Origin: an uncultured Hyphomicrobiales bacterium | Lineage (GTDB): Bacteria; Pseudomonadota; Alphaproteobacteria; Rhizobiales; Xanthobacteraceae | Assembly: GCA_903839845.1 (NCBI GenBank) | Contig: CAIMEA010000169.1 | Location: 1 to 50,037 of the forward strand | Length of the DNA: 50,037 nucleotides | Direction: 5' to 3' | Shown: piece by piece, positions 9,639-18,168 of the stretch | Layout: each line of letters starts with the position of its first letter | Position numbering within the stretch: position 1 is the stretch's first letter | Program-made: the position numbers and the translations under genes | Notes under the pieces: generated by a model | The model's input: only the letters and a program-made list of their open reading frames with translations | Databases searched by the model: none | What the model was told of the DNA's origin: nothing

Positions 9639-10949
9639 ATGGCCACCATCATCGGCGCCGTCGCGGCCTCGCATACCCCGACCATCGGCTTCGCCTATGA
9701 CCGCCACAAAGAAAACGATCCGGTCTGGAAGCCGATCTTCGACGACTTCAAGCCAGTGCAGAAATGGCTCGCCGACAAGAAGCCCGACGTTCTGTTCGTC
9801 ATCTATAACGACCACGTCACCTCGTTCTTCTTCGATCATTACTCGGCCTTCGCTCTCGGTGTCGGCGACAGCTACACGGTCGCCGACGAAGGCGGCGGCA
9901 CGCGCGACCTGCCTCCGGTCAAGGGTCATGCTGCTTTGTCGCACCATATCGGCGCGGCTTTGATGGCCGACGAATTCGACATGTCGTTCTTTCAGGGCAA
10001 GCCGCTCGATCATGGCTGCTTTTCGCCTCTGTCGATGATGTGGCCGCACCAGCCGCAATGGCCGGGCGCCATCGTGCCGTTGCAGGTCGGCGTGCTGCAA
10101 TTCCCGATTCCCTCGGCGATGCGCTGCTACAAGCTCGGCAAATCGCTGCGCAAGGCGATCGAAAGCTATCCGGAAGACCTGCGCGTCGCGCTGGTTGCCA
10201 CCGGCGGCTTGTCGCATCAGGTGCATGGCGAGCGCGCCGGCTTCAACAACACCGTCTGGGACGAGCAGTTTCTCGATCTGATCGAAAAGGACCCGGAGAC
10301 TTTGGCGCGCATGACGCAGGCCGACTATGCTCGGCTCGGCGGCATGGAAGGCGCCGAGGTCATCATGTGGCTGGTGATGCGCGGCGCGCTGTCGGCCAAT
10401 ATCAAATGCATGCATCGCAGCTATTATCTGCCGTCGATGACCGGCATCGCCACCGCCGTTTATGAGAACGAAGCGATCGCGCCCGAGGCCTTCGCTGCCG
10501 TGGCCGATATCCAGAGCGATTATCGCCGCCACATCGGCCACCAGCTCTCCGGCGCCGAGGCGCTGACCGGCACCTATCCGTTCACGCTGGCGCGCAGCGT
10601 CAAGGGCTTCCGTATCAACTCCTTCCTGCACGCGCTGACCGACGCGGACAAGCGCGGCGCGTTCCTTACCGACCCGGAGACAGCTTTCGCCACCGCCGAT
10701 CTGAGCGATGTCGAACGCGATATGATCCGCAAGCGCGACTGGCGGGCGATGATCCGCTACGGTGTCAGCTTCTTCATGCTGGAAAAACTGGGGGCGGTCA
10801 CCGGCGTGTCGAATCTGCACATCTACGCTGCCATGCGCGGCGAGACGCTCGAGCAGTTTCAAAAGACCCGCAATGCGCCGGGCGCGCTCTATTCAGTCGC
10901 CGGCACCGACGCGCCCAAGCTCGCCTGGGACACCGCGACCGCTAAATAA
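9639..10949 (+). CDS. Class III extradiol dioxygenase, gallate dioxygenase-type (LigB-LigA fusion)
   Basis: The 436-residue product has an N-terminal LigB-like catalytic domain (about 1-280) and a C-terminal LigA-like domain (about 320-430). This is the layout of gallate dioxygenases (GalA/DesB). The iron ligands His12 (SHTPTIG) and His59 (YNDHV) fall at the positions known in DesB. A conserved GGLSHQVHGE motif lies near residue 190. These enzymes open an aromatic ring with O2 and Fe(II). The ATG at 9639 is right for the MATIIGAVAASHTP start; the frame is open far upstream only by chance. Protocatechuate or 3-O-methylgallate cleavage is also possible. It is co-transcribed with the upstream dehydrogenase. 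Confidence 0.87.
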   Translation: MATIIGAVAASHTPTIGFAYDRHKENDPVWKPIFDDFKPVQKWLADKKPDVLFVIYNDHVTSFFFDHYSAFALGVGDSYTVADEGGGTRDLPPVKGHAALSHHIGAALMADEFDMSFFQGKPLDHGCFSPLSMMWPHQPQWPGAIVPLQVGVLQFPIPSAMRCYKLGKSLRKAIESYPEDLRVALVATGGLSHQVHGERAGFNNTVWDEQFLDLIEKDPETLARMTQADYARLGGMEGAEVIMWLVMRGALSANIKCMHRSYYLPSMTGIATAVYENEAIAPEAFAAVADIQSDYRRHIGHQLSGAEALTGTYPFTLARSVKGFRINSFLHALTDADKRGAFLTDPETAFATADLSDVERDMIRKRDWRAMIRYGVSFFMLEKLGAVTGVSNLHIYAAMRGETLEQFQKTRNAPGALYSVAGTDAPKLAWDTATAK

Positions 10950-10950
10950 G

Positions 10951-12195
10951 TTATTCAGCCGGCTGGCTGGCGGCGTGGCGGCTTTCGATCGAGAGGATCA
11001 GCGACACCAGGCCGAGCGTCGCCAGGAACATGATCAGCGCGACGATGGAGTTGGCGCCGAGCACCAGGCTGAAGCCGCCGGTCTTGTGCAGTAGCGCGAT
11101 CATCGCAATGGCGATGCCGGCGCTGATGAACAAAGTGAAGTAGCGCACCGCATAGACCCGGCCGCGCCAGGCGTCGGCGGTGTATCGTGCCAGGATGATG
11201 TCGTTGACCGTCACCTGGCCGTAGATCGCCGCCACCGCGACGGCGAGCGCGATCAGCAGCGGAATGCCGGTGGCGTAGGTCGCCCACAGATTGCCGGCAA
11301 AGCCGAAGGCGGTGACCGCGATGAACAGGTTCGGCGCCGATATCTTTTCCACCAGCCGGCCGACCGCGAGCTGCGCGACAGCGCCGCAAACCAGCACCAG
11401 AGTGGCGATGCTGCCGATGGTGACGAGCGACACATCCTTGGTCATGCCTTCGTCAACGATCTTGGGCAGCGCGATGGTCAGCACGTTGAACACCAGCCCG
11501 GCGCTGAAAGCGATCAACAGGAACAGGCCGAACAGCATGGCCATGACTTTCGCCGTCAGCGGCACCGCCGCCTTCGACACGCGTTTTTTGGCGTGATGGC
11601 GATCGTCCGGCGTCAGCCAGACATAGACCGCGCCGGAGCCGAGCAGCACCAGGGCCGGCAAAAAGAACGCCGCGCGCCAGTGCACCCAATAGGCCAGCGC
11701 GCCGGAAATGCCGGCGGCGAGCGAGACGCCGAGATTGCCGCAGACGCCGTTGAACGCCAGCGTGCGCCCATTGGCGCCAGAGGCTTCGATCAGCATGGCC
11801 ATGCCGACCGGATGATAGATCGCCGCGAACACGCCGAGCATGAACATGGCGATCGACAGCACCAGCAGACTGGGCGCCAGCGCGATCGCGATCAGCGACA
11901 CGCCGCAGCCGAAGTAGAATGCCGCCATCATGTTGCGGCGGCTCCAGCGGTCGGCGAGCCAGCCGGCCGGCAGCGAGAAGATGCCGAAGGCGACGAAGGT
12001 CGTGCTCGAAAGCGCGATCAGTTCGCTATAGGGCCGATTGTAGATCAGCTCGAGCCCGATCACGACGGTCGGATAGATCAGCAGCACGAAATGGTCGAGC
12101 CCGTGCGCCAGATTGAGAAAGGAAATCTCGCGCAACCGCGCGGTCTCGGCGATCTCGGCGATCTGGGCGGCGGTTGGGCTGATGGTCTGCGTCAT
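10951..12195 (-). CDS. MFS transporter (fosmidomycin-resistance-like branch)
   Basis: A 414-residue membrane protein with about 12 hydrophobic segments and a central basic loop (DDRHHAKKRVSKA), as in 12-TM major facilitator exporters. The loop between helices 2 and 3 carries GWLADRWSRRNMM, the MFS motif A. AAIYHPVGMAM further on resembles the Fsr (fosmidomycin resistance) branch. The substrate is unknown. The stop codon lies one base from that of the convergent dioxygenase. An AraC-family regulator is divergent upstream, which suggests local control of this pump. Confidence 0.88.
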   Translation of the reverse strand: MTQTISPTAAQIAEIAETARLREISFLNLAHGLDHFVLLIYPTVVIGLELIYNRPYSELIALSSTTFVAFGIFSLPAGWLADRWSRRNMMAAFYFGCGVSLIAIALAPSLLVLSIAMFMLGVFAAIYHPVGMAMLIEASGANGRTLAFNGVCGNLGVSLAAGISGALAYWVHWRAAFFLPALVLLGSGAVYVWLTPDDRHHAKKRVSKAAVPLTAKVMAMLFGLFLLIAFSAGLVFNVLTIALPKIVDEGMTKDVSLVTIGSIATLVLVCGAVAQLAVGRLVEKISAPNLFIAVTAFGFAGNLWATYATGIPLLIALAVAVAAIYGQVTVNDIILARYTADAWRGRVYAVRYFTLFISAGIAIAMIALLHKTGGFSLVLGANSIVALIMFLATLGLVSLILSIESRHAASQPAE

Positions 12196-12264
12196 GCGGC
12201 TCTTTTGCGGAAATTTGAGAAAAGGGGCGGGCCAGACAGCCGACTTTAGCGCCGGAATCGTTCA

Positions 12265-12288
12265 GGCAAGGGCAATATAGCCCTTGCC
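12265..12288. promoter_or_regulatory. Palindrome between the divergent MFS and AraC genes
   Basis: GGCAAGGGC (12265-12273), AATATA, GCCCTTGCC (12280-12288): a perfect 9 bp inverted repeat with an AT-only 6 bp centre in the 139 bp divergent intergenic region. It is a good candidate operator for the adjacent regulator. An unusual property is strict symmetry, because AraC sites are often direct repeats. Confidence 0.5.
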
Positions 12289-12334
12289 ATTTGGCGATGT
12301 TCGGTCGATTTTCATCGTGAATAGGCCAAAGAGC

Positions 12335-13117
12335 ATGCCCGAAATCGCCCCGGTTTACCGGCAAAACCTCGACGATGCGCCGCGCCCGGTCGCGGTGCTG
12401 GCCAAGACCTGCCCGGTCGGCGACCAAATTCCGCTGCACATCCACCGGCGCGGCCAGTTGCTGCATGCGGTCAGCGGGATCATGCGGGTTGAGACGCAGG
12501 ACGCGGCCTGGATCCTGCCGCCCGCCCGGGCGCTGTGGCTGCCGCCGCAACTGCCGCATAGCGTCACCATGCGCAGCCACGTCGAGATGCGCACGGTCTA
12601 TATTGGCGCGGCGCAGTGCGAGGCCCTGCCCGGTCTGCCGGTGCTGGTCGAGATTTCCGGCCTGTTGCGCGAACTCATTCTGGCGCTGCTCGAGGAGCCG
12701 CCAGACTATGCCGAGGCGAGCCGCGGCGGCACGGTCGCCCGCCTGATCCTCACCGAACTCGCGCGCCTGCGCGACCGCCGCCTGCATGTGCCGATGCCGC
12801 GCGATGCCAGGGCGCTGCGGGTGGCGCGCGCGCTCCTGGATAATTGCAGCCTCGATCATGACCTCGATCGCTTCGCCGAACAGGCAGGCGCCAGCCGCCG
12901 GACTTTGGCGCGGCTGTTCCGGGCCGAAACCGGGCTGGGTTTTGCCGAATGGCGGGCACGTCTGCGCGCGATCGACGGGCTGGCGCGGCTGTCGGAAGGC
13001 GCATCGGTCGCCGAGACTGCCAACGCGGTTGGCTATGCCAGCCCCAGCGCCTTTTCGGCGATGATCCACCGCACTCTGGGCAGCCCGCCCCGGCGCCTGA
13101 CCTTCACTCCATCCTAG
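12335..13117 (+). CDS. AraC family transcriptional regulator with N-terminal cupin
   Basis: The 260-residue product has a cupin-like sensor domain at the N-terminus (IPLHIHRRGQLLHAVSGIMRVET, PARALWLPPQLPHSV) and a C-terminal AraC double helix-turn-helix. The latter runs from about residue 160 and includes DLDRFAEQAGASRRTLARLFRAETGLGFAEWRARLR and the second helix pair VAETANAVGYASPSAFSAMIHRTLG. It is divergent from the MFS gene, a common layout in which this type of regulator controls an exporter. The ATG at 12335 is preferred over an upstream TTG at 12284, which would lie inside the palindrome. The ligand is unknown. Confidence 0.9.
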   Translation: MPEIAPVYRQNLDDAPRPVAVLAKTCPVGDQIPLHIHRRGQLLHAVSGIMRVETQDAAWILPPARALWLPPQLPHSVTMRSHVEMRTVYIGAAQCEALPGLPVLVEISGLLRELILALLEEPPDYAEASRGGTVARLILTELARLRDRRLHVPMPRDARALRVARALLDNCSLDHDLDRFAEQAGASRRTLARLFRAETGLGFAEWRARLRAIDGLARLSEGASVAETANAVGYASPSAFSAMIHRTLGSPPRRLTFTPS

Positions 13118-13196
13118 ACAACAACCCGACGGCACGCTTTAGTTGTAGGGGCAACCCGGCGTGTACTGCCGGACCGTGCTGAGGCTGGGGGCCTCG

Positions 13197-13949
13197 ATGT
13201 CGAGAAGGTGCGTACGCGCGGCGGTCGTCTCCGCCGCGGCTTTCGTTGTTGCCGGCGTTTGTCTGTCGGCCGGTCCGAGCCGGGCCGATGACGACGAACC
13301 GCACGTCATGCTGTTTTCCGGCCGCGACATCTGGCGCAATGGCGCTTACGCCTATAGCGGCCTTCTGCTCGCCCCCGGCGGTTTCGAAGAAGATGGTTTC
13401 ATGCTCAAGCTGCTCGCCGGCGGCGGTGCCTATCGTTATTTTTCCGGCGGCCTCGGCGAGAAGGTCATCGGCACCGAGTGGATGGGTCAGGTTCTGCCCG
13501 GCTTTCGCATCAAGCGCGGCAATGCTGAATTCAAATATTTCTTCGGTCCCGAACTGCGCCGCAACAAGTTATGGCCGGACGACGCCGGCACCAGTTTACG
13601 CGGCTGGAATTTCGGCCTGCGCATGGCCGGTGAGCTTTGGTACGAACCGACCCGTGATACTCTCGTCGTCGGCGACGCGTCGCTGTCGTCGATTGCCACC
13701 AGTCACGCGGCGCGCCTCGCCTATGGCTGGCGCGTCGCCGAGGAGCTGTTCACCGATGGCGTCTATGTCGGACCGGAGGCGCAATATTTTGGCTCCGATG
13801 CCTACCGCCAGTATCGCGCCGGGCTACACATCACTAGCATGAAGACCGAAATCACCGAATGGTCGGCGGCTGTCGGCGTTGCTCGCGACACCGACGGCAC
13901 GAAAAGCCTCTATGTCCGCCTCGGCCTGTCGGTAAAACTTGCGGATTAG
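13197..13949 (+). CDS. BcsS-like exported protein (cellulose biosynthesis-associated family)
   Basis: The 250-residue product starts with an Arg-rich signal peptide (MSRRCVRAAVVSAAAFVVAG...SRA) and is exported. The mature part alternates short hydrophobic strands with Gly and aromatic residues (LFSGRDIWRNGAYAYSG, GFMLKLLAGGGAYRYFSGG, FKYFFGPELR), ending in a strand-like LYVRLGLSVKL. This is consistent with a small outer-membrane beta-barrel and with the BcsS family of Rhizobiales. I recognised the family by pattern only. No bcsA, bcsB or other cellulose gene is in the window, so a link to cellulose rests on the family name. ATG 13197 is chosen so that the signal peptide starts normally; an earlier frame opens at 13161. 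Confidence 0.7.
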   Translation: MSRRCVRAAVVSAAAFVVAGVCLSAGPSRADDDEPHVMLFSGRDIWRNGAYAYSGLLLAPGGFEEDGFMLKLLAGGGAYRYFSGGLGEKVIGTEWMGQVLPGFRIKRGNAEFKYFFGPELRRNKLWPDDAGTSLRGWNFGLRMAGELWYEPTRDTLVVGDASLSSIATSHAARLAYGWRVAEELFTDGVYVGPEAQYFGSDAYRQYRAGLHITSMKTEITEWSAAVGVARDTDGTKSLYVRLGLSVKLAD

Positions 13950-13965
13950 TGTTTTTTTATTTTCC

Positions 13966-14009
13966 GCGTTTCCGGACGGCGAACCGGTTCCCACTTCGCC
14001 TGGAAACGC
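13966..14009. repeat. Palindromic repeat with AAGTGG...ACCGGTT-type core
   Basis: GCGTTTCC (13966-13973) pairs with GGAAACGC (14002-14009). Inside, GGCGAA and TTCGCC flank a central ACCGGTT. On the minus strand it reads GCGTTTCCAGGCGAAGTGG..., a repeat type I know from Rhizobiales intergenic regions. It sits between the convergent bcsS-like and permease genes. The element at 30848-30896 has the same AAGTGGtnACCGGTT-like core. Confidence 0.7.
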
Positions 14010-14010
14010 T

Positions 14011-15171
14011 CTAATCGAGCGTCCGCCGGAAGCGCGTCACGGCGATGGTCATCGCTACCAGCATCAGACCGGCCATTGCCAGCGCGTCGTAATGCAGGTC
14101 CGACAAAGTCGCACCCTTCAACATGATCGAGCGCACGATGCGCAGATAGTGCGTCAGCGGTAGCATCTCGCCGACCCATTGCGCCCAGACCGGCATGCCG
14201 GCGAATGGAAACATGAAGCCGGATAACAGAATGTTCGGCAGAAAAAACATGATCGACATCTGCATCGCCTGTAACTGGTTCTGCGCGACGGTCGAGAAGG
14301 TGTAGCCAATCGACAGATTGGTGGCGATAAACAGTGTGCTCAAGCCGGCCAGAACGAACAGGCTGCCGAGCACCGGTACATGGAACAGGACGATGCCAAC
14401 GCCGATAATCATCGCCGCCTGGACGAAGCCGACCACGACATAAGGTAAAATCTTGCCGAGCATGATCTCGATCGGCGTGATCGGCATGGCCAGAAGATTT
14501 TCCATGGTGCCGCGCTCGATCTCGCGCGTCACCGACAGCGCCGTGAAGATCAGCATGGTCATGGTGAGAATTGTACCGACCAGGCCGGGCACGATATTGA
14601 GTTCTGTCTTGCCGGCCGGGTTGTAGCGCGCATGGGTGCGTATCTCGAAGGCCGGCGCGCCGGCATCGGGGATCGCATAGTCGTGCGCCAGCGCGGTCTG
14701 CACCACGCGATTAAGCGCGCCCAGCGCCGAACCGGCCGCGACCGGGTCGGTGGCATCGGCAATCACCAGCATCGACGGCACTTCGCCGCGGCGCAGCGCG
14801 CGCTCGAAATTGGCCGGAATTTCGACGCCGAACAGCACCTTGCCCGACGCCAGCAGGCGGTCGAGTTCGGCCTCGGTCGCCGGCAGTTCTGTGACCCTGA
14901 AATATCCCGTATTGGCGAACGCCGCCAGGATCGAGCGGCCGACGTCGCTGCGCTCCTGCAACAACACCGCCGTCGGCAGATTGCGCGGCGTTGTATTGAT
15001 GGCGTAGCCGAACAGCAAAAGCTGCATCAGCGGAATCATGACGATCATGCCGAACGAGACACGATCGCGCTGCAGCTGGATGAACTCCTTGATCAGCACC
15101 GCCCAGGTCTTGCGCCAGAAACCGTTGCCCTGTCGGCGGCGCGGCGTTTCGCTCGGAATGATGTGACTCAT
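14011..15171 (-). CDS. ABC-2 type transporter permease
   Basis: A 386-residue inner-membrane protein of the drug-export ABC-2 family (YhhJ/YbhR type). It has one N-terminal helix (about residues 45-65), a large soluble loop (about 70-200) and five helices toward the C-terminus. The latter include the typical VTREIERGTMENLLAMPITPIEIMLGKILPY and the NPxF-like PNILLSGFMFPFAGMP. It is the last gene of a four-gene leftward operon, and its start overlaps the ATPase stop by 4 bp. Together with the ATPase and the HlyD-like protein it should form an efflux pump. The substrate is unknown. Confidence 0.92.
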   Translation of the reverse strand: MSHIIPSETPRRRQGNGFWRKTWAVLIKEFIQLQRDRVSFGMIVMIPLMQLLLFGYAINTTPRNLPTAVLLQERSDVGRSILAAFANTGYFRVTELPATEAELDRLLASGKVLFGVEIPANFERALRRGEVPSMLVIADATDPVAAGSALGALNRVVQTALAHDYAIPDAGAPAFEIRTHARYNPAGKTELNIVPGLVGTILTMTMLIFTALSVTREIERGTMENLLAMPITPIEIMLGKILPYVVVGFVQAAMIIGVGIVLFHVPVLGSLFVLAGLSTLFIATNLSIGYTFSTVAQNQLQAMQMSIMFFLPNILLSGFMFPFAGMPVWAQWVGEMLPLTHYLRIVRSIMLKGATLSDLHYDALAMAGLMLVAMTIAVTRFRRTLD

Positions 15172-16136
15172 TTGAAATTATCCTGCGCCTTGATCATCAG
15201 GTCGATGAATACATCCTCCAGCGACGGCTCGGATTTCTTCCAGTCGAGGTCGGCGCGCCGGCGATAGGGCGCGATACCCGCTTCCAGCGCCGCGCCGTCG
15301 CGGCCGGACACATGCAGGCTGGTGCCGAACGGCGCCACCATGTCGACGCCGGGCTTGCCGGTAAGGTCCTGGGACAATTCATTGAGCGCGCCACTATTCG
15401 CGCTCACCACATAAGTCGTCAGATGCGAGGCAGCGATGACGTGTTTGACTGTGCCATGCACCAGCAACTCGCCATAGGCGATATAGGCGATCTCGTGACA
15501 GCGCTCGGCTTCGTCCATGTAATGTGTCGAGACCAGAACGGTCAGGCCGTCGGCGGCGAGCGCATGAATCTCGTTCCAGAACTCGCGCCGCGCTTTCGGA
15601 TCGACGCCGGCGGTCGGCTCGTCGAGCAGCAGCAGTTGCGGCGCCGGCAACGTGCAGGCGCCAAGCGCCAGCCGCTGTTTCCAGCCGCCGGACAATTCGC
15701 CGGCCAACTGGTCCTCGCGGCCGGACAGGCCGAGTCGTTTGATCGCCGCGCGCGCCGCCGCTCTCGGGTTTTCGAGTCCATAGATGCGGCCGATGAACTC
15801 CAGATTCTCGCGCACCGACAGGTCCTGATACAGGCTGAAGCGCTGCGTCATATAGCCGACCTGAGTCTTGATCTTGTCGGTCTGCGTGCGGATGTCGTAG
15901 CCGAGGCAGGTGCCGGTGCCCTCGTCCGGCGTCAGCAGACCGCACAGCATGCGGATGGTCGTGGTCTTGCCCGAACCGTTCGGCCCGAGAAATCCGTAAA
16001 TGGTGCCGCGCTTCACCTGCATCGACAGGTCACGCACCACGGCGCGGCCATCGAATTTCTTGGTCAGATGCTGGACATCGATGACGACGTCGCCATTCGC
16101 CCCTGGCCTGGTCGGCGCGGCGTTGACTTCGCTCAC
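15168..16136 (-). CDS. ABC transporter ATP-binding protein
   Basis: The 322-residue ATPase has Walker A GPNGSGKTTT (51-60), signature LSGGWKQRLALG and Walker B LLLLDEPTAGVD, all intact. The C-terminal 90 residues form the extra domain typical of drug-export ABC-2 ATPases of the YbhF/CcmA type. This copy has only one ATPase domain, whereas E. coli YbhF has two. It overlaps both neighbours by 4 bp, which implies tight co-translation of the pump. Confidence 0.94.
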   Translation of the reverse strand: MSEVNAAPTRPGANGDVVIDVQHLTKKFDGRAVVRDLSMQVKRGTIYGFLGPNGSGKTTTIRMLCGLLTPDEGTGTCLGYDIRTQTDKIKTQVGYMTQRFSLYQDLSVRENLEFIGRIYGLENPRAAARAAIKRLGLSGREDQLAGELSGGWKQRLALGACTLPAPQLLLLDEPTAGVDPKARREFWNEIHALAADGLTVLVSTHYMDEAERCHEIAYIAYGELLVHGTVKHVIAASHLTTYVVSANSGALNELSQDLTGKPGVDMVAPFGTSLHVSGRDGAALEAGIAPYRRRADLDWKKSEPSLEDVFIDLMIKAQDNFK

Positions 16137-16900
16137 GGCGCGGCATCCTTGCTCAGCGTGACGCTGACCGGCTGGCCGACGCGGAATTTGTCCGGCGCAT
16201 TGGGCCGCGCCTCGATCAGATAAACCAGCTTGGCGCGCTCCTCGAGGCTGTAGATGACCGGCGGGGTGTATTCGGCGCTGCGGGCGATGAAGGTCACCTT
16301 GGCGGCAAGCCCCGCAGCGCAGGCGTCGCAGCTCACCGTCACGCCCTGGCCGATCCGGATGGCGGCCAGTTCGCTTTCCGGCGCGTAGAACCTGATCTTG
16401 AGATTCGCCGGCGGCAGCAGCGCCACCACCGGACGGCCCGGCGGCGCGGTCTCACCGGGACGGAAGTAGACTTCCTCGATTGAACCGGCGTCCGGGCTGT
16501 GCGCGCGGCGGCGCGACAGCCGCGTCTGCGAGGCGTCGAGATTGGCCTGCGCCTGCGTCAGGCCGGCGCGCGCGTCGTCGAGCGACTTCTGCGTCCCGGA
16601 ACTGGTCTTGAGCAACTCCTCGGCGCGGTCGAAGTTCTGCCGCGCCGTCGACAGGGCCGCCTGCTTCACCGACACATCGGCGCGTTGCAAATCGTCGTCG
16701 AGCGTGAACAAAAGATCGCCCTTGGCGACTTTGTCGCCCTGACGAACCTTCAGCGTCTCGACGCGGCCCTGCTCGTCCGGCGACACAAACACCGTCTCGG
16801 CCTCGACCCAGCCCTGCAACGGGCGGTCCTTGGCATTGTCGCAGCCGGCCAGCAAAACCGCCGCGAGCGCGATCACCGGCAACGCGCGTTTCATTGTCAT
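16133..16900 (-). CDS. HlyD-family periplasmic adaptor lipoprotein
   Basis: The 255-residue product begins with a lipoprotein signal ending LLAGC (Cys20), so it is probably lipid-anchored. It continues with a beta-barrel/lipoyl part (VSPDEQGRVETLKVRQGDKVAKGDLLFTLDDD) and a coiled-coil hairpin (about residues 70-125, QAALSTARQNFDRAEELLKTSS...AGLTQAQANLDASQTRL). The returning lipoyl half is EEVYFRPGETAPPGRPVVALLPP. This is the membrane-fusion protein that would connect the ABC-2 pump to an outer-membrane channel. It overlaps the tetR stop by ATGA and the ATPase start by 4 bp. Confidence 0.92.
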   Translation of the reverse strand: MTMKRALPVIALAAVLLAGCDNAKDRPLQGWVEAETVFVSPDEQGRVETLKVRQGDKVAKGDLLFTLDDDLQRADVSVKQAALSTARQNFDRAEELLKTSSGTQKSLDDARAGLTQAQANLDASQTRLSRRRAHSPDAGSIEEVYFRPGETAPPGRPVVALLPPANLKIRFYAPESELAAIRIGQGVTVSCDACAAGLAAKVTFIARSAEYTPPVIYSLEERAKLVYLIEARPNAPDKFRVGQPVSVTLSKDAAP

Positions 16901-17595
16901 GCGACTCTCCCCGGGACAAACAGCAGATCGATATGCGCCTTCAGCATGCGGCGAACGTCGAGCGGCGCGTATCGTTCGAACAAACCGCTCCAGACGATGG
17001 CCACCAGAGCCGGCGCGGCAATGAGTTGCGGAAACTCGACCAATGCCCGGGGCACCTCGCCGCGCGCGGCGGCGCGCGTGAGCAGAGCGCGCATGGCATC
17101 GACCGCGCGCGACAATACCTCACGGTAATAGAACTCGGCCAGCTTGGGGAAACGCCGCCCTTCCGAGATCATCAGCCGGATGACGTCCTGCCGGCGCGTC
17201 TCGTAGATTTCGCGCACGAACAGATCGACGATGCGCTCGGCCAACAGATTCACCGGCAGATCGCTTTCGCCCATCGCCTCGATGCCGCCGATCACGGGCG
17301 TCAGCATGGCGCGCACCAGTTCCTGGAACAAAGTCTCCTTGTCGCGAAAATAAAGATAGATCGTGCCCTTGGCGACGCCCGCCCGCCGGGCGACGTCGTC
17401 GAGCCGTGTCGCCTCGAAACCGCGAGCGGAAAATTCGTCGAGCGCGGCGGCCAGAATTGTCTCGCGCCGCCCGGCGCCGCGCGAGGCGCGCGAATTAGCG
17501 GCGACCTTGCCCGCGGCAGCCGTTGGGACCTTTGCGGCCGGCGTAGTGCCGGCGATCTGACGCCTGGCCGATGCGCCACTCCTGGCTTTTTTCAT
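16897..17595 (-). CDS. TetR family transcriptional regulator of the efflux operon
   Basis: The 232-residue product has a basic low-complexity N-terminus. The TetR helix-turn-helix follows: RETILAAALDEFSARGFEATRLDDVARRAGVAKGTIYLYFRDKETLF. The C-terminal ligand domain resembles the CerR/YbiH type. It is the first gene of the operon and overlaps the adaptor gene. A GTG at 17604 would add three residues but lies against the operator, so ATG 17595 is used. A palindrome 10 bases upstream of the start is the likely self-operator, so the regulator probably represses itself and the pump together. Confidence 0.93.
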   Translation of the reverse strand: MKKARSGASARRQIAGTTPAAKVPTAAAGKVAANSRASRGAGRRETILAAALDEFSARGFEATRLDDVARRAGVAKGTIYLYFRDKETLFQELVRAMLTPVIGGIEAMGESDLPVNLLAERIVDLFVREIYETRRQDVIRLMISEGRRFPKLAEFYYREVLSRAVDAMRALLTRAAARGEVPRALVEFPQLIAAPALVAIVWSGLFERYAPLDVRRMLKAHIDLLFVPGRVA

Positions 17596-17604
17596 GCCGA
17601 TCAC

Positions 17605-17651
17605 TGACTGACTGGTCAGTCATTTATATAGAAGGCAGGCGGCAACCGCAA
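17605..17651 (-). promoter_or_regulatory. tetR operon promoter with overlapping palindromic operator
   Basis: TGACTGACT/GGTCAGTCA (17605-17622) is an 18 bp palindrome with one mismatch, typical of TetR operators. Immediately upstream on the minus strand lie TATAAA (17623-17628) and, after 17 bases, TTGCGG (17646-17651), a good -10/-35 pair. The palindrome would cover the transcription start, so a bound regulator should block initiation. Confidence 0.78.
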
Positions 17652-17714
17652 GCGCACGAGCCCCACCAAAAACGACAATAATCTGAGGTTTAATTTGGTG
17701 CGCGACGCTGCGCG

Positions 17715-18116
17715 TCAGCCCTTGGCGTCGCAATAGAAAGTGCGAATGACGCAGTCCTTGCCGCCGCCTTTGTAGCAGGCTTCCAGCGCGGCGTTCTGGC
17801 TGCGGCCGAGACGCGCCCCCTTGCCCCATCCATGCGCGCCGCAAGGATCGTGGAAATCGACGGCGAAGGCGGCGCAGCCGCGCCGCGAGGTCGCGACGAT
17901 CCGGCAGCGCTCGCCCTGGCATTTGGCCAGCGCGGTCCGGCTCGCCTCATCGAGGCTGGCGAAGTCGAAAGCTTCGCCGAAGGCGCCGCACGATCCGACC
18001 GCCAAAGCGCCGGCGGCGCGCGCCGTGTTAACGGCGACGAACATCAACGTGACAGTCGCAAGAAACAGACCCGCCACCACGAAGGCGCGAATCGCTGGCG
18101 CGTAGATGTCTCGCAT
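17715..18116 (-). CDS. Exported DUF4189-like protein
   Basis: The 133-residue product has an N-terminal hydrophobic segment ending AARA (signal peptide or anchor). The mature region is Cys-rich: GSCGAFGEAFDF, ALAKCQGERCRIVATSRRGCAAFAVD, the GWGKGARLGRSQNAALEACYKGGG repeat-like motif and DCVIRTFYC. Paired 'A...C...C' stretches and WG...A...AL..C match the DUF4189 family of secreted proteins, probably with disulphides. The function is unknown. It stands between the tetR operon and the molybdenum-cofactor genes and does not seem coupled to either. Confidence 0.75.
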   Translation of the reverse strand: MRDIYAPAIRAFVVAGLFLATVTLMFVAVNTARAAGALAVGSCGAFGEAFDFASLDEASRTALAKCQGERCRIVATSRRGCAAFAVDFHDPCGAHGWGKGARLGRSQNAALEACYKGGGKDCVIRTFYCDAKG

Positions 18117-18168
18117 CGGCCCCTACCCGGTCGTTGGAATCCGATAAGGGGGCGAGTCGCAAATGCGA

